The translations under genes were made by a program, and so were the position numbers. 64,000 nucleotides of DNA, from positions 62,001 to 126,000 of the forward strand of contig RQYD01000003.1 in NCBI GenBank assembly GCA_003858485.1, written 5' to 3'. Shown here piece after piece: positions 35,274-44,889 of this stretch; positions within the stretch are counted from its first letter, which is position 1; each line of letters begins with the position of its first letter. Source of the DNA: Clostridiales bacterium COT073_COT-073 (lineage in GTDB: Bacteria > Bacillota > Clostridia > Lachnospirales > Vallitaleaceae). The notes below the pieces were generated by a model. That model was not told where the DNA came from and did not search any database. It saw nothing but the letters and a program-made list of their open reading frames with translations.

Positions 35274-36008
35274 ATGAACTTTCTAAAAAAATTATTTAGT
35301 AGTTTAAAGCAAGGTCATCAAAAGGGTCTGGTTATTTTCGCTGCCTGCTGCGTAATCGTAGTAATGCTTGGTGTAAATGGATTTGTCGCACAAGGAGATG
35401 ACAAGGCTGCGGAGCAAAAAATTCCGGCAGTGGATGATCAGGAACAATTGGAAGCAAATGCGGAAGACACTGTGGAAGAGGGAATATCGCATTATTATGC
35501 TGATAAAATAGAAGAATATATCAGCCAAATGGAAGTCGGGGAACATATTTTGCAAATTGCGGATAACACTGAGGACAGGCAGTTTGTCACTTCCGGGCAA
35601 TTGATTTCCAGACAGGCCAAAGATACTTCCACTGAAGAATATGAAATTTTGACCAGGATTGTGGAAGCAGAGGCTGGTGGTGAACCATATGAAACCAGAT
35701 TGTTGGTTACCAATATTATCCTGAATCGAGTTGAAAATAGCCGTTTTCCTAATAGTATCAAAGAAGTGGTTTTTGCAAATAATGGAAAAAATTATCAATT
35801 TTCACCGTTATCTAATGGCAGTTATTATCGGGTGAAAATTCAGGACTCAACCTGTAAGGCGGTCGATGATGCATTGGCAGGTAAGGATAATTCCGGTGGA
35901 GCCCTTTATTTTATGGTTCGGAAATGGAGCACTCCGCGAAATATTGCCTGGTTTGACAGTAAATTAACCAAAGTTGGTCAAATCGGTGAAGTTGAGTATT
36001 TTAAATAG
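35274..36008 (+). CDS. Membrane-anchored cell wall hydrolase (SleB/CwlJ-type Hydrolase_2 domain)
   Basis: This 244-residue protein has one N-terminal hydrophobic segment ('GLVIFAACCVIVVMLGVNGF'), which is a signal anchor, and an acidic spacer. The catalytic domain (about residues 122-244) is of the SleB/CwlJ family, which acts on spore cortex or vegetative peptidoglycan as a lytic transglycosylase or amidase-like enzyme. The motif 'ILTRIVEAEAGGEPYETRLL' contains the catalytic glutamate, followed by 'VTNIILNRVENSRFP' and 'YQFSPLSNGSYY'. Without a spore-specific operon partner such as ypeB, a role in vegetative wall turnover or germination cannot be distinguished. The start has GAAAGGAG upstream; promoter and terminator flank it as a single-gene unit. 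Confidence 0.88.
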   Translation: MNFLKKLFSSLKQGHQKGLVIFAACCVIVVMLGVNGFVAQGDDKAAEQKIPAVDDQEQLEANAEDTVEEGISHYYADKIEEYISQMEVGEHILQIADNTEDRQFVTSGQLISRQAKDTSTEEYEILTRIVEAEAGGEPYETRLLVTNIILNRVENSRFPNSIKEVVFANNGKNYQFSPLSNGSYYRVKIQDSTCKAVDDALAGKDNSGGALYFMVRKWSTPRNIAWFDSKLTKVGQIGEVEYFK

Positions 36009-36019
36009 GAAGAAATAGA

Positions 36020-36067
36020 AAAAGGCGTTATTCATGATGATTGCTTATCATGAGCAACGCTTTTTTG
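36020..36067 (+). terminator. Terminator after the cell-wall hydrolase
   Basis: AAAGGCGTT..TTCATGAT pairs with ATCATGA..AACGCTTT around a short loop, followed by a T run at 36061-36066. It ends 12-60 bases after the stop codon. Confidence 0.85.
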
Positions 36068-36193
36068 CATTTGTCTTACTTTTAAAGATGGAAGCAAAGG
36101 AAAAATTACATTGAAGAATTTGCTTTAGCATACCTTTTTATTAAGGGATAATTTGCGGATCAGTTTATTTTTTATTTACCAGTTATAAGAATT

Positions 36194-37198
36194 TCATATC
36201 CTGCTGCAGCTTGCCCCTTGAATAAAGGTGGCATTAATTATTTTAGATACAGGTTCATCCGGAGGAGAAATAATTAATTGAAATAATTCATTAGAAATGG
36301 TATGCAAATCTTGTTCAACAGTGGTGATTTGCGGCTGGTGAATATTACTGATAACATTATCAAAACCGACAACCGAGATATCATCGGGTACTTTCAACCC
36401 CAGAGAATAGGCCGCATTTAAAGTACCCAAAGCAATCATGTCATTACAGCAGATAATGGCGGTAGGAGCGCTGGATAGAGATAAAAAATATTGAAGAGCC
36501 TGGCCGCCTGCTTGCAAGGTTAGCTGAGTATTTTGGGTATAAATGTATTCAGGATTCAGGGGGAGATTTTTATTGGCGGTGAATTCAATATAACCTTTTT
36601 GGCGCGAAAGAACAGAATCCATTGGTGTCTTACAGCCAACAAAAGCAATTTTACGATGTCCTAAATTATATAAATAATCTACAACTGATTGCATAATTTG
36701 ACGATTATTTGAGCGGACACTGGAAAATTTACCATGGGTTTTTCTGTCTAAAAAAGCAATTGGAATGGGAATTTTACAGGATTCAAAAATATCAGAGTCA
36801 ATCCCTTCTGTTAAGATGATTCCGGCACAGCGATTGGCTAAACAGAAATGTAAATATTTTTTTTCCAGGTCAGGATTGCTTTCGGTGTTACAAATCAGAA
36901 GAATATAGTTATGATTTAAGCAAATTTGATTTAATTCTTTGATTAACTTGATAAAAAAAGGATTTTCCATGTCGTATATGAAAACAGCAATTGTGTTTGA
37001 GGTTTTAGAGAATAATTTTTGAACAGGTTGATTAGGAATATAATTATATTCCTCAATTATTTTTTGAACCTTTTCTCTGACTGCATCAGAAGTCATGTTT
37101 GGACTATTAATTACCCGGGATACAGTGGCGGTTGAAACACCTGCCAGTTTAGCGGTATCTCGAATTCCAATATAGGTATTTTTTTTCTGTGTGCTCAT
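36194..37198 (-). CDS. LacI-family transcriptional regulator of the glycyl-radical operon
   Basis: This 334-residue repressor has the LacI helix-turn-helix 'IGIRDTAKLAGVSTATVSRV' with 'INSPNMTSDAVREKV' as hinge entry. A periplasmic-binding-protein-like sensor domain follows ('NTIAVFIYDMENPFFIKLI', 'YNLGHRKIAFVGC', 'PTAIICCNDMIALG', 'VVGFDNVISNIHQPQITTVE'). It should sense a sugar or sugar phosphate of the pathway encoded divergently at 37554-46996. The start at 37198 follows GGAGGTG on its strand; the upstream extension to 37237 would cross the operator. An operator with the same core as that of the target operon lies 23 bases upstream, indicating autoregulation. Confidence 0.93.
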   Translation of the reverse strand: MSTQKKNTYIGIRDTAKLAGVSTATVSRVINSPNMTSDAVREKVQKIIEEYNYIPNQPVQKLFSKTSNTIAVFIYDMENPFFIKLIKELNQICLNHNYILLICNTESNPDLEKKYLHFCLANRCAGIILTEGIDSDIFESCKIPIPIAFLDRKTHGKFSSVRSNNRQIMQSVVDYLYNLGHRKIAFVGCKTPMDSVLSRQKGYIEFTANKNLPLNPEYIYTQNTQLTLQAGGQALQYFLSLSSAPTAIICCNDMIALGTLNAAYSLGLKVPDDISVVGFDNVISNIHQPQITTVEQDLHTISNELFQLIISPPDEPVSKIINATFIQGASCSRI

Positions 37199-37220
37199 TT
37201 GAAACACCTCCAAAATTGTA

Positions 37221-37238
37221 ATTGCAACAAGTTTCATT
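37221..37238. promoter_or_regulatory. LacI-type operator before the regulator gene
   Basis: ATTGCAACAAGTTTCATT is a near-palindrome with core TGCAACAAGTTTCA at 37223-37236. The same TG-AACAAGTT-CA core recurs at 37521-37534 before the glycyl radical enzyme gene. Its position in the leader of the reverse-strand regulator suggests repression of its own synthesis. Confidence 0.72.
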
Positions 37239-37486
37239 TTTTGAAAATAATCAAATCAAAAAATGATGAAGATATAAAAATATTTTATTGATTTCTATAA
37301 TATCATAAAAAAGAAAAATAATACAGAGTTTTTTTGTTTTTGTCTTTGAAAATAGATGCCAGATTTAATAAGAGTTAGTAAAAGAAAATTGAAAAGCCAA
37401 TAAAATAAGCGATCCAGAAAGTTTGCCTGTAAGATTGACAAAAAACAGAAAAATAGTGAAAAAATAAATAAAAAAAGATAAAATTA

Positions 37487-37539
37487 TTGACAGGAAATAA
37501 AAATAGTGATATATTCAGAATGAAACAAGTTACATTCTG
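37487..37539 (+). promoter_or_regulatory. Promoter and operator of the glycyl-radical sugar operon
   Basis: TTGACA at 37487-37492 and TATATT at 37510-37515 are 17 bases apart. Directly downstream, at the expected start of transcription, is a 24-base palindrome (37516-37539): arms CAGAATG and CATTCTG surround AAACAAGTTA. A LacI-family repressor bound there would block transcription. The ATG of the first gene is 15 bases further on. Confidence 0.8.
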
Positions 37540-37553
37540 AAAGTGAGGATGAT

Positions 37554-39965
37554 ATGAAAGGAAGAGTTCAAAGGTTAAGAAAGCGTTTATTTGATGTAGA
37601 GCCTCGCATTTGTCCGGAAAGATGTGTTTATTTCACGGAATCCATGAAAAAAACAGAAGGAAAACCTATTTCACTAAGGCGTTCTCAGGCGTTTTATGAT
37701 GTACTAAAACAAATGACAGTTTATGTAAATGAAGATGAATTAATTGTAGGAAATCAAGCACAATGGCCGAAAGCCTCTCCGATTTACCCGGAATATTCAA
37801 TAGAATGGCTGGAAGAAGAGCTGAATGGAAAACCATTTTTTCCTAATGAAAGACCGGGGGATAAATTTAATTATAGTGAAGAAGACAAAGAAAAAATATT
37901 GGAATGTGTTTCCTATTGGAAAGGAAAATCTTTATATGAAAATCTCAGAAAAACTTTGCCAGTTAAAATCAATCAGGCTTGGGATGCGAATGTTATTGAT
38001 GATACTTGGGTTTCGGCAGCCGGATTGGGGAATATTATTGTAGATTATAAAGAAGTTTTGGAAAAAGGATTAACTTATGTAATTGATAAAATAGAAAAAC
38101 AAATTAAGAAATTGGATCCAAAGGCACCCGGAAGCATAAAAAAAATTTGGTTTCTGGAAGCAGCTTTGCAAGGAAATAAAGCAGTAGTAATGTTTTCAAA
38201 TAGAATCGCAGATTGTTGCAGAAACTTAGCTGATAAAGAAAAAGACGATGAAAGAAAAAAAGAACTTCTTGAATTAGAAAGTATTTGCAGAAATGTACCA
38301 TTGAATCCAGCACGAAATTTTCATGAGGCGATTCAATCGATTTATATGATTTTACTGGCAATACATTTAGAGTCAAATGGACATGCCATATCATTAGGCA
38401 GATTTGATCAATATGTATATCCTTACTATAAAAGAGATTTGGAAAAAGGAATTATTACCAGAGATAAGGCGCTGGAGTTAATTGAATGTTTTTTTATAAA
38501 ATGCAATGAGTTAAATAAATTAAGAAGTTGGCCGGATTCTGAATTTTTCCTGGGTTATCAGATGTTTATTAACCTTACAATCGCTGGCCAAACGCAGGCA
38601 GGTGAAGATGCGGTCAACGAAGTATCCTATTTATGTGTGGAAGCATGTGAAGATGTAAAATTGTTTACGCCATCGGTTTCGGTGAAGTGGTTTGAGAAAA
38701 CCGATGATGATTTTATGATAAAAGCACTGACAGCTGCACAAAAACATCAAGGCGGGCAACCGGCATTTTACAATGATAAGGCGTTTATCAGGACATTGGA
38801 AAACATGGGGATTGCAGAAGAAGATAGGATTGAGTGGGCTCCGGATGGCTGTATTGAAGCCTCCATTCCTGGGAAATGGGATTTTGCGGCAAAAGGTCCA
38901 TGGCTAAATGTAGAAAAGGTTTTAGAAATTACCCTTAATAATGGCAAGGACCCCAGAACCGGATATCAATTTTTGAATTTTAATACGGATATATCACATT
39001 GTAAAAGTGTAAGAGAAATTATGGGATTATACAAGCAAGCTCTTGACTATTTTATGGGGCTTCAAGTTGAAACAGAACATATTAATGATGAGATTCATAT
39101 TTTACAGGATATTAACGCCTTCCGGTCGTCACTGGTGCATGATTGTATTGAAAGAGGATTGGATCTGGTAGAGGGTGGATCTATCTATTCGGCTGATGGC
39201 GGACCAACAGCGGGTACAATTAGTGCGGGTGATTCATTGGCGGCAATTGAAGAAATTGTGTTTCAAAAGAAGATGATTAGTATGGACCAATTGTTACATG
39301 CGCTGGCAACTAACTATGAGGATGTCAGCACAAATCCAACTGGTCCTCAAATTAGAGATATTATGCTAAATAAAGCTCCTAAATTTGGTAATGATGATGA
39401 AAAAGCAGATAAATGGGTGGTGGAGCTTGAAGAATATATTGGCTCTGGTTATCGATATAAATACAAAAGCTCAAAATATGGAAAAGGCCCAATTCCTTGC
39501 TGTTATTCTTACAGTCAAAGTCCGGTTAGTGGAAATATTGCTTTTGGTAAAAGCATAGGAGCCACTCCGGATGGAAGAAAAAAAGGTGATCCCGTGAATA
39601 ATGGAATTTCTCCGGCAAATGGTTCAGAAAAACATGGTGCAACTGCCGCCTGTAATTCCGTTATAAAATTACCGAGCATTTGGTTCCAAAAGGGAGCGAT
39701 TTTCAATATGAGATTAATGAAAAGTGCTTTAGATACAGAAGAAAATAAAAGAAAAGTGATTGCTATGATTAAAGTATTGTTTGATAATTATGGCCAACAA
39801 ATCCAATTTAATGTTGTGGATAATAAAGTACTTTTAGCAGCAGTGAAAACACCGGAAAATTATAAGGATTTGATGGTTAGAGTTTCCGGATATAGTGCAC
39901 TTTTTACTTCATTATCCTTAGACTGCCAAATGGATGTAATTAATCGTTCAGAATTGGAATTATAG
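37554..39965 (+). CDS. Glycyl radical enzyme, dehydratase/lyase type, substrate unknown
   Basis: This 803-residue enzyme belongs to the pyruvate formate-lyase/diol dehydratase superfamily. The catalytic cysteine and base are in 'WAPDGCIEASIPGKWDFAAK' (Cys433, Glu435), and the radical glycine is Gly779 in 'RVSGYSALFTSL', about 25 residues from the end. 'SADGGPTAGTISAGDS' is conserved. Residues that bind small diols in the known C. butyricum glycerol dehydratase seem replaced. The GWHDA segment ending in Asp447 is FAAKG here, His164 corresponds to Asn160 in 'GLGNIIVDY', and Ser282 corresponds to Ala278 in 'NGHAISLGRFDQY', while His277 is kept. This alignment was done by eye from memory. The enzyme probably cleaves a C-O bond of a larger polyol or sugar derivative. 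It heads an operon with its activase, a kinase, an ABC importer and a FucA-like aldolase. GTGAGGAT precedes the ATG. Confidence 0.9.
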   Translation: MKGRVQRLRKRLFDVEPRICPERCVYFTESMKKTEGKPISLRRSQAFYDVLKQMTVYVNEDELIVGNQAQWPKASPIYPEYSIEWLEEELNGKPFFPNERPGDKFNYSEEDKEKILECVSYWKGKSLYENLRKTLPVKINQAWDANVIDDTWVSAAGLGNIIVDYKEVLEKGLTYVIDKIEKQIKKLDPKAPGSIKKIWFLEAALQGNKAVVMFSNRIADCCRNLADKEKDDERKKELLELESICRNVPLNPARNFHEAIQSIYMILLAIHLESNGHAISLGRFDQYVYPYYKRDLEKGIITRDKALELIECFFIKCNELNKLRSWPDSEFFLGYQMFINLTIAGQTQAGEDAVNEVSYLCVEACEDVKLFTPSVSVKWFEKTDDDFMIKALTAAQKHQGGQPAFYNDKAFIRTLENMGIAEEDRIEWAPDGCIEASIPGKWDFAAKGPWLNVEKVLEITLNNGKDPRTGYQFLNFNTDISHCKSVREIMGLYKQALDYFMGLQVETEHINDEIHILQDINAFRSSLVHDCIERGLDLVEGGSIYSADGGPTAGTISAGDSLAAIEEIVFQKKMISMDQLLHALATNYEDVSTNPTGPQIRDIMLNKAPKFGNDDEKADKWVVELEEYIGSGYRYKYKSSKYGKGPIPCCYSYSQSPVSGNIAFGKSIGATPDGRKKGDPVNNGISPANGSEKHGATAACNSVIKLPSIWFQKGAIFNMRLMKSALDTEENKRKVIAMIKVLFDNYGQQIQFNVVDNKVLLAAVKTPENYKDLMVRVSGYSALFTSLSLDCQMDVINRSELEL

Positions 39966-39987
39966 TTTGATTTAGGAGGAATAGAAA

Positions 39988-40896
39988 ATGAGAACGTGTA
40001 ATGTCTTCAACATTGAGCGGTTTGCCACAGAAGACGGACATGGGATTCGGACAGTTATATTTTTAAAAGGTTGTCATTTAAAATGCAAATGGTGTGCGAA
40101 TCCGGAATCTCAAAAACAACAATCAGAAATATTATTAAAAGTGAATGCCTGTATTTCATGCGGAAGATGTCAAACCATTTGTCGGGAAAAAGCAATATTT
40201 TTTGACTCTGAGTATGGATATATTACTGATTCAAAAAAGTGTACTTTATGCATGGATTGTGTGGAAGGATGTTATAGGAACGCCAGAGAAGTAATTGGTA
40301 AAAAGTATGATGAAACGGAACTTTTGAATGAAATTCTGTGTGATGAAAAATACTTTAAAATGTCGGGTGGGGGCATAACGTTTAGTGGTGGAGAACCTAT
40401 GAGATATTATAAGCTAATTGATTCGATTGCCAATCAAATGACAGCCAGAGGATATAATACTTTAGTTGAAACCTGTGGTTATGCTCCTACTAAGGCCTTT
40501 GCTGCAATTAAGGATTCAGTGGATTATATATACTATGATTTTAAACAGTTTGACTCACGAAAGCACAAAGAGCTTACGGGGGTGGGCAATGAAAAAATTT
40601 TAGAGAATTTAGAATGGCTGTGTCAGAATTATAAGGGCTTTCTGGCAGTTCGGTATCCATACATTCCCGGGTGTAATGGTGATCAGGATTCCATTCATAA
40701 TTTTTTTAGATATATGACCAAATTGCAAAATGTTCAAGAGATAATTTTTCTTCCCTATCACAGATTAGGAATTACCAAATATCAGGGCCTGGGAAGAAAG
40801 TATGAAATGGGTGAATTACCAGCGATAAGAAAAGCAGAATTAAGTTTTTTAAAGGAAGAGGCAAAGAAATATGGATTAGAAATAAAAATACAGTGA
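39988..40896 (+). CDS. Glycyl radical enzyme activase (radical SAM)
   Basis: This enzyme uses S-adenosylmethionine and an iron-sulfur cluster to install the glycyl radical on the preceding protein. The radical SAM motif CxxxCxxC is in 'KGCHLKCKWCANPESQ' (Cys29, Cys33, Cys36). An inserted ferredoxin-like domain carries two more cluster motifs: CISCGRCQTIC (Cys55-65) and CTLCMDCVEGC (Cys85-95), as in activases of the dehydratase and decarboxylase subgroups but not of classical pyruvate formate-lyase. 'SGGGITFSGGEPM' binds SAM. The 302-residue length is typical. AGGAGG lies upstream; the start is 22 bases after the glycyl radical enzyme stop. Confidence 0.94.
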   Translation: MRTCNVFNIERFATEDGHGIRTVIFLKGCHLKCKWCANPESQKQQSEILLKVNACISCGRCQTICREKAIFFDSEYGYITDSKKCTLCMDCVEGCYRNAREVIGKKYDETELLNEILCDEKYFKMSGGGITFSGGEPMRYYKLIDSIANQMTARGYNTLVETCGYAPTKAFAAIKDSVDYIYYDFKQFDSRKHKELTGVGNEKILENLEWLCQNYKGFLAVRYPYIPGCNGDQDSIHNFFRYMTKLQNVQEIIFLPYHRLGITKYQGLGRKYEMGELPAIRKAELSFLKEEAKKYGLEIKIQ

Positions 40897-40911
40897 AAGA
40901 GAGGACATGAA

Positions 40912-42378
40912 ATGAAGAAAAATATGGTAGCATTTGATTGCGGAAATTCCTCTTGCCGTGTTATTTTGGGAATTTATGATGGAAAATGCATTAAAACAGA
41001 AGTTATTTTACAAGTACCTAATTATATGGTGAGATATCATAATTATTTTTACTGGGATATTTTAATGATTTATCATAAATTGCTTGAAGGCTTAAAAGAA
41101 GTGCAGAAGAAAGTTGATATCATTCATTCAATTGGTATATGTACGTGGGGAGTGGATTTTGCACCATTTGATAAAGAGGGATTTATGTTGCAGAACCCGT
41201 TGTCCTATCGAAATACTGTCGGAGCAGAAATGCTAAGTAAAATATCGGATGAACAACAACGATTTCTATTTGAAGAAACTGGAATACTATGCGATAAAAT
41301 TAATTCGCTTTACATGATAAAGGCCTTAGCAATGAAAATGCCTCAGATTTTTTCGGTTTCGGATAAAATCCTGATGATTCCGGATATCTTAAATTATATG
41401 TTTACTGGGAATATGTTAAATGAACCAAGTGAATTTTCAACTACTCAATTGATGAATGTACGAACTCAAAAAATAAGTGAAAGAGTATTGGAAAATATGA
41501 ATATTCCTCAAAGATTATTTCCTGATTTGGGAAAACATGGAGAAAAAATAGGTAATATTCGAGCGGAAATTAAAGAATATCTGGATATTAAGTATGATAT
41601 TCCGGTAATTTGTGTACCTTCTCATGATACAGCTGCAGCTGTTTTAGCGGTACCAGCCAAGGAAGAAGAATTTATTTTTATTAGTTTAGGAACATGGGCT
41701 TTAATTGGGATGGAATTGGAAAAACCAATTATTACAGAAGAAGTAAGGAAAAGTCAATTAACAAATGAAATAGGGGCATTTCAAAAAATTACTTTATTGA
41801 GAAATAGTGCAGGAATGTTTATTATCCAGAGATTAAAAGCAGAATATGAAAAGGAATATTCATCAATACCGTGGGAAGATTTCAATGATTTGGCAAGAGG
41901 AGTATGCAGTCCGGTACCACTATTTCCGGTTAATGAAAATCGTTTTTTTAATCCTGTCTCGATGGCAGATGAAATATGGAAATATTTTAAAGAGACAGGA
42001 CAAGTCAATACAGAAAAGAATTGGGCGGTGATTGTAGCTGCTTTTCAATATTCAATGGCATTTAATCTTTGTTTAACGGTTGAGAAATTAGAAAAAGTCA
42101 GTAAAAAACAACAGCATAAAATTTATTTGGTTGGCGGCGGAAGCCAAAATAAGAGGCTATGTCAATTGATCGCGAATGTTAGTGGGAAAAAAGTGGTAAT
42201 TGGTGCCAAAGAAAGTACTTCTTTGGGAAATTTAGGCGCACAGCTTAAATTCTTTGAAAAACAGCAATCAATTCAGGATATTCGCGATATTATAGAAAAA
42301 AATATTGAAAAAATGGAGTATATTTGCCAAGAAAGACTAAGTACAGAGATGATGAGTTATCGAAACTTGCTGAGTTAA
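40912..42378 (+). CDS. FGGY-family carbohydrate kinase (rhamnulokinase-like)
   Basis: This 488-residue cytoplasmic kinase transfers phosphate from ATP to a sugar. The N-terminal domain begins 'VAFDCGNSSCRVILGIYDG' and holds 'SIGICTWGVDFAPFDKEGFM' and 'NPLSYRN', a layout close to L-rhamnulokinase RhaB. The hinge and C-terminal domain show 'VPSHDTAAAVLAVPA', 'FISLGTWALIGMELEKP' and 'IYLVGGGSQNKRLCQLIANV', the ATP-binding glycine-rich stretch. By family, the expected product is a ketose 1-phosphate that the downstream class II aldolase could split. No sugar isomerase gene accompanies it, so the free substrate may reach the cell already as a ketose or be produced by the glycyl radical enzyme. GAGAGGAC lies before the ATG. 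Confidence 0.9.
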   Translation: MKKNMVAFDCGNSSCRVILGIYDGKCIKTEVILQVPNYMVRYHNYFYWDILMIYHKLLEGLKEVQKKVDIIHSIGICTWGVDFAPFDKEGFMLQNPLSYRNTVGAEMLSKISDEQQRFLFEETGILCDKINSLYMIKALAMKMPQIFSVSDKILMIPDILNYMFTGNMLNEPSEFSTTQLMNVRTQKISERVLENMNIPQRLFPDLGKHGEKIGNIRAEIKEYLDIKYDIPVICVPSHDTAAAVLAVPAKEEEFIFISLGTWALIGMELEKPIITEEVRKSQLTNEIGAFQKITLLRNSAGMFIIQRLKAEYEKEYSSIPWEDFNDLARGVCSPVPLFPVNENRFFNPVSMADEIWKYFKETGQVNTEKNWAVIVAAFQYSMAFNLCLTVEKLEKVSKKQQHKIYLVGGGSQNKRLCQLIANVSGKKVVIGAKESTSLGNLGAQLKFFEKQQSIQDIRDIIEKNIEKMEYICQERLSTEMMSYRNLLS

Positions 42379-42390
42379 GGAGGATACCCC

Positions 42391-43881
42391 ATGAGTGATT
42401 GCATACTGAGGATGAGTAATATTAATAAGAGCTTTTTTGGAGTTCCGGTATTAAAAGAGGCCAGACTAGAGGTTCTGCCAGGAGAGGTACATGTTCTTTT
42501 AGGGGAAAATGGAGCTGGGAAATCCACATTAATAAAGATTTTATCAGGTGCTTATACCAGAGAAGGAGGTCTTATTGAGATTAATGGTCAGGCAATTCCG
42601 GCGATTAGCCCAAAAGAAGCGCTAAATATAGGGATTAGTGTGATTTATCAGGAATTTAATCTGATTCCTGATTTACCGGTGTATGAAAATATATTTGTGG
42701 GCAAAGAATTTGGAAAGGGCATTTTTGTGGATCATAAACAAGCAATGGAAAAGGCGGAAGTGTTTATGAAAAAAGTAGGGCTGAATGTTAGCCCGAAAAC
42801 CTTGGTCAAAGATTTAAGTGTTGCTCAGAAACAGTTAGTAGAAATTGCAAAGGCAATTTCCAATCATGTAAAAATTCTGGTGCTGGATGAACCGACAGCG
42901 GCTATTACTGAAAAAGAATCGGATATGTTGTTTGAAATTATAAAAGAATTACAAAAAGAAAAAATAGGCATTATTTACATTTCACATCGGATGAAAGAAC
43001 TATTTGAAATTGGAGACAGATGCACAGTAATGAGAGATGGTGAATATGTAGGAACTGTTAATTTATCTGAAACAAGTGAGGATGAATTAACTAAAATGAT
43101 GGTGGGAAGAACGGTAAATTTTGAAAAAAATATTAACAATTTAAAAGACAATGATCAAGTGGTATTGGAGGTGAATCAACTACAATATCGTAATTACTTG
43201 AAAGATATTTCTTTTCAATTGCATAAAGGAGAAATCTTGGGATTTGCTGGTTTGGTCGGAGCGGGGCGAACAGAGGTGGCAAAATGTGTGGTCGGAGCAC
43301 TGAAAAAAACAGGAGGAAGTGTAAAATACAAAAATACCGAACTATCATCCTCTTTGCCGGAAAATATAAGAAAAGGAATTGTTTATTTAAGTGAAGATCG
43401 TAAAGAAGAAGGTTTAGTTCTGAGCCATTCGGTAATGGATAATATTGTGCTCCCCAATTTGAGTAAGCTGGCAAAACCGTTTCTTCGAAAAAAAGAAATG
43501 GTTTGCTGTGCAAACAATTATATTCAAACACTTCGCATTAAAACGCATTCTCATTTAACGGAAGTTCAAAACTTGTCAGGGGGAAACCAACAAAAAGTAG
43601 TAATTGCAAAATGGCTGTATTCAGAAGCGGATATTTGTATTTTTGATGAACCAACCAGAGGAATTGATGTTGGAGCGCGCGAAGAAATTTATAACATAAT
43701 GAAAGATTTAATAGAACAAGGAAAATCAATAATTATGATTTCTTCCGACTTAGTAGAAATTCTCAAAATGTGTGATCGGGTTGCTGTTATGAGAGAGGGG
43801 ATGATTGAAACAATATTGGAAAATAATGCTGACCTAACACAGGAGATCATACTGAAATATGCTATGCAAGGAGGGGAATAA
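42391..43881 (+). CDS. Sugar ABC transporter ATP-binding protein (RbsA/MglA-like)
   Basis: This 496-residue protein has two fused ATPase domains, as in ribose- and galactose-type importers. The first domain shows 'LLGENGAGKSTLIKILSGAY', 'DLSVAQKQLVEIAKAI' and 'VLDEPTAAITEKES'. The second shows a degenerate Walker A ('FAGLVGAGRTEVAKCVVGA'), then 'LSGGNQQKVVIAKWL' and 'IFDEPTRGIDVGAREEIY'. The degenerate second site is normal for this family. It powers uptake together with the permease and binding lipoprotein encoded next. AAGGAGG precedes the start and the gene ends two bases before the permease ATG. Confidence 0.95.
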   Translation: MSDCILRMSNINKSFFGVPVLKEARLEVLPGEVHVLLGENGAGKSTLIKILSGAYTREGGLIEINGQAIPAISPKEALNIGISVIYQEFNLIPDLPVYENIFVGKEFGKGIFVDHKQAMEKAEVFMKKVGLNVSPKTLVKDLSVAQKQLVEIAKAISNHVKILVLDEPTAAITEKESDMLFEIIKELQKEKIGIIYISHRMKELFEIGDRCTVMRDGEYVGTVNLSETSEDELTKMMVGRTVNFEKNINNLKDNDQVVLEVNQLQYRNYLKDISFQLHKGEILGFAGLVGAGRTEVAKCVVGALKKTGGSVKYKNTELSSSLPENIRKGIVYLSEDRKEEGLVLSHSVMDNIVLPNLSKLAKPFLRKKEMVCCANNYIQTLRIKTHSHLTEVQNLSGGNQQKVVIAKWLYSEADICIFDEPTRGIDVGAREEIYNIMKDLIEQGKSIIMISSDLVEILKMCDRVAVMREGMIETILENNADLTQEIILKYAMQGGE

Positions 43882-43883
43882 TT

Positions 43884-44849
43884 ATGGAAATTGTTAAGAA
43901 AAAAATAGATGGGAAATTATCAACACTAACTATTTATTTGGGACTTGGGGTAATTTTTCTGGTTTTTGCATTAACTTGTAAAATCCTGGGAAAAAATTTT
44001 TTGACATTGAATAATTTGTTTAACATAATTACTCAAGCCAGTATTATATCAATTCTTGCAATTGGAGCATCGTTAGTTATTGTTACAGGTGGAATTGATT
44101 TGAGTGTGGGTTCGATTGTGGGGTTTATTGGAATTTTTGGGGGATTGTTAATTAAAGCAGAGCTGCCATTGTTTTTGGCTGGTATTTTATGTATTTTAGC
44201 AGGAGCCTTATTTGGATTTGCTAACGGAATGCTGGTCAGCTATGGAAAAGTTCCGCCATTTATTGTAACTTTGGGAGCCATGCAGGTAGCGAGAGGACTT
44301 GCACTTTTAATCAACCGGGGACAGCCTATCTCGGGTTTTCCCAAGTCGTTGGGCATGGTGATGTCTTTTAAAGTATTTGGTTTGATTCCAGTTTCTGTAT
44401 TATATGTTTTTGTGTTTTACGCAATTATCGTAGTAATTATGGGATATACTAAATTTGGAAGACATATTTATTCGGTTGGAGGTAATATTAATGCAGCCCG
44501 GCTTTCAGGGGTAAATGTAAAAAAAATAATTGTCATGGTTTATGTTTTAAGTGGTATATTTGCGGCAATTGGAGGTATTATGTTGCTGGCGAGATTGACG
44601 TATGCTGATCCTAATGCCGGAGCAGGCTATGAGATGAATGCTATTGCTTCAGCGGTCATTGGCGGCATTTCGTTATCCGGTGGAAAAGGAAAGATAGGAA
44701 ATACCTTAGTCGGAGCCATAATTCTAAGTACACTAACTTGCGGACTTCAAATTATGAATGTTCCGACATATTACCAAACAATTGTCACAGGAATCGTCAT
44801 TGTTTCTGCGGTTTTTGCAGATAAGAAAAAGGAACGCCAAAGTGAATAA
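43884..44849 (+). CDS. Sugar ABC transporter permease (RbsC-like)
   Basis: This 321-residue inner-membrane protein has about eight to ten hydrophobic segments and the BPD_transp_2 signature: 'IGASLVIVTGGIDLSVGSIV' early, 'PPFIVTLGAMQVARGLALLI' in the middle, and 'EMNAIASAVIGGISLSGGKG' with the EAA-like coupling loop late. It forms the sugar channel as a homodimer with the two-domain ATPase. GAGGGG lies upstream and the gene is two bases from the ATPase stop. Confidence 0.95.
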   Translation: MEIVKKKIDGKLSTLTIYLGLGVIFLVFALTCKILGKNFLTLNNLFNIITQASIISILAIGASLVIVTGGIDLSVGSIVGFIGIFGGLLIKAELPLFLAGILCILAGALFGFANGMLVSYGKVPPFIVTLGAMQVARGLALLINRGQPISGFPKSLGMVMSFKVFGLIPVSVLYVFVFYAIIVVIMGYTKFGRHIYSVGGNINAARLSGVNVKKIIVMVYVLSGIFAAIGGIMLLARLTYADPNAGAGYEMNAIASAVIGGISLSGGKGKIGNTLVGAIILSTLTCGLQIMNVPTYYQTIVTGIVIVSAVFADKKKERQSE

Positions 44850-44889
44850 ACAATATCAACTATTTTAAAATTATAAGGAGGCAATCAAT

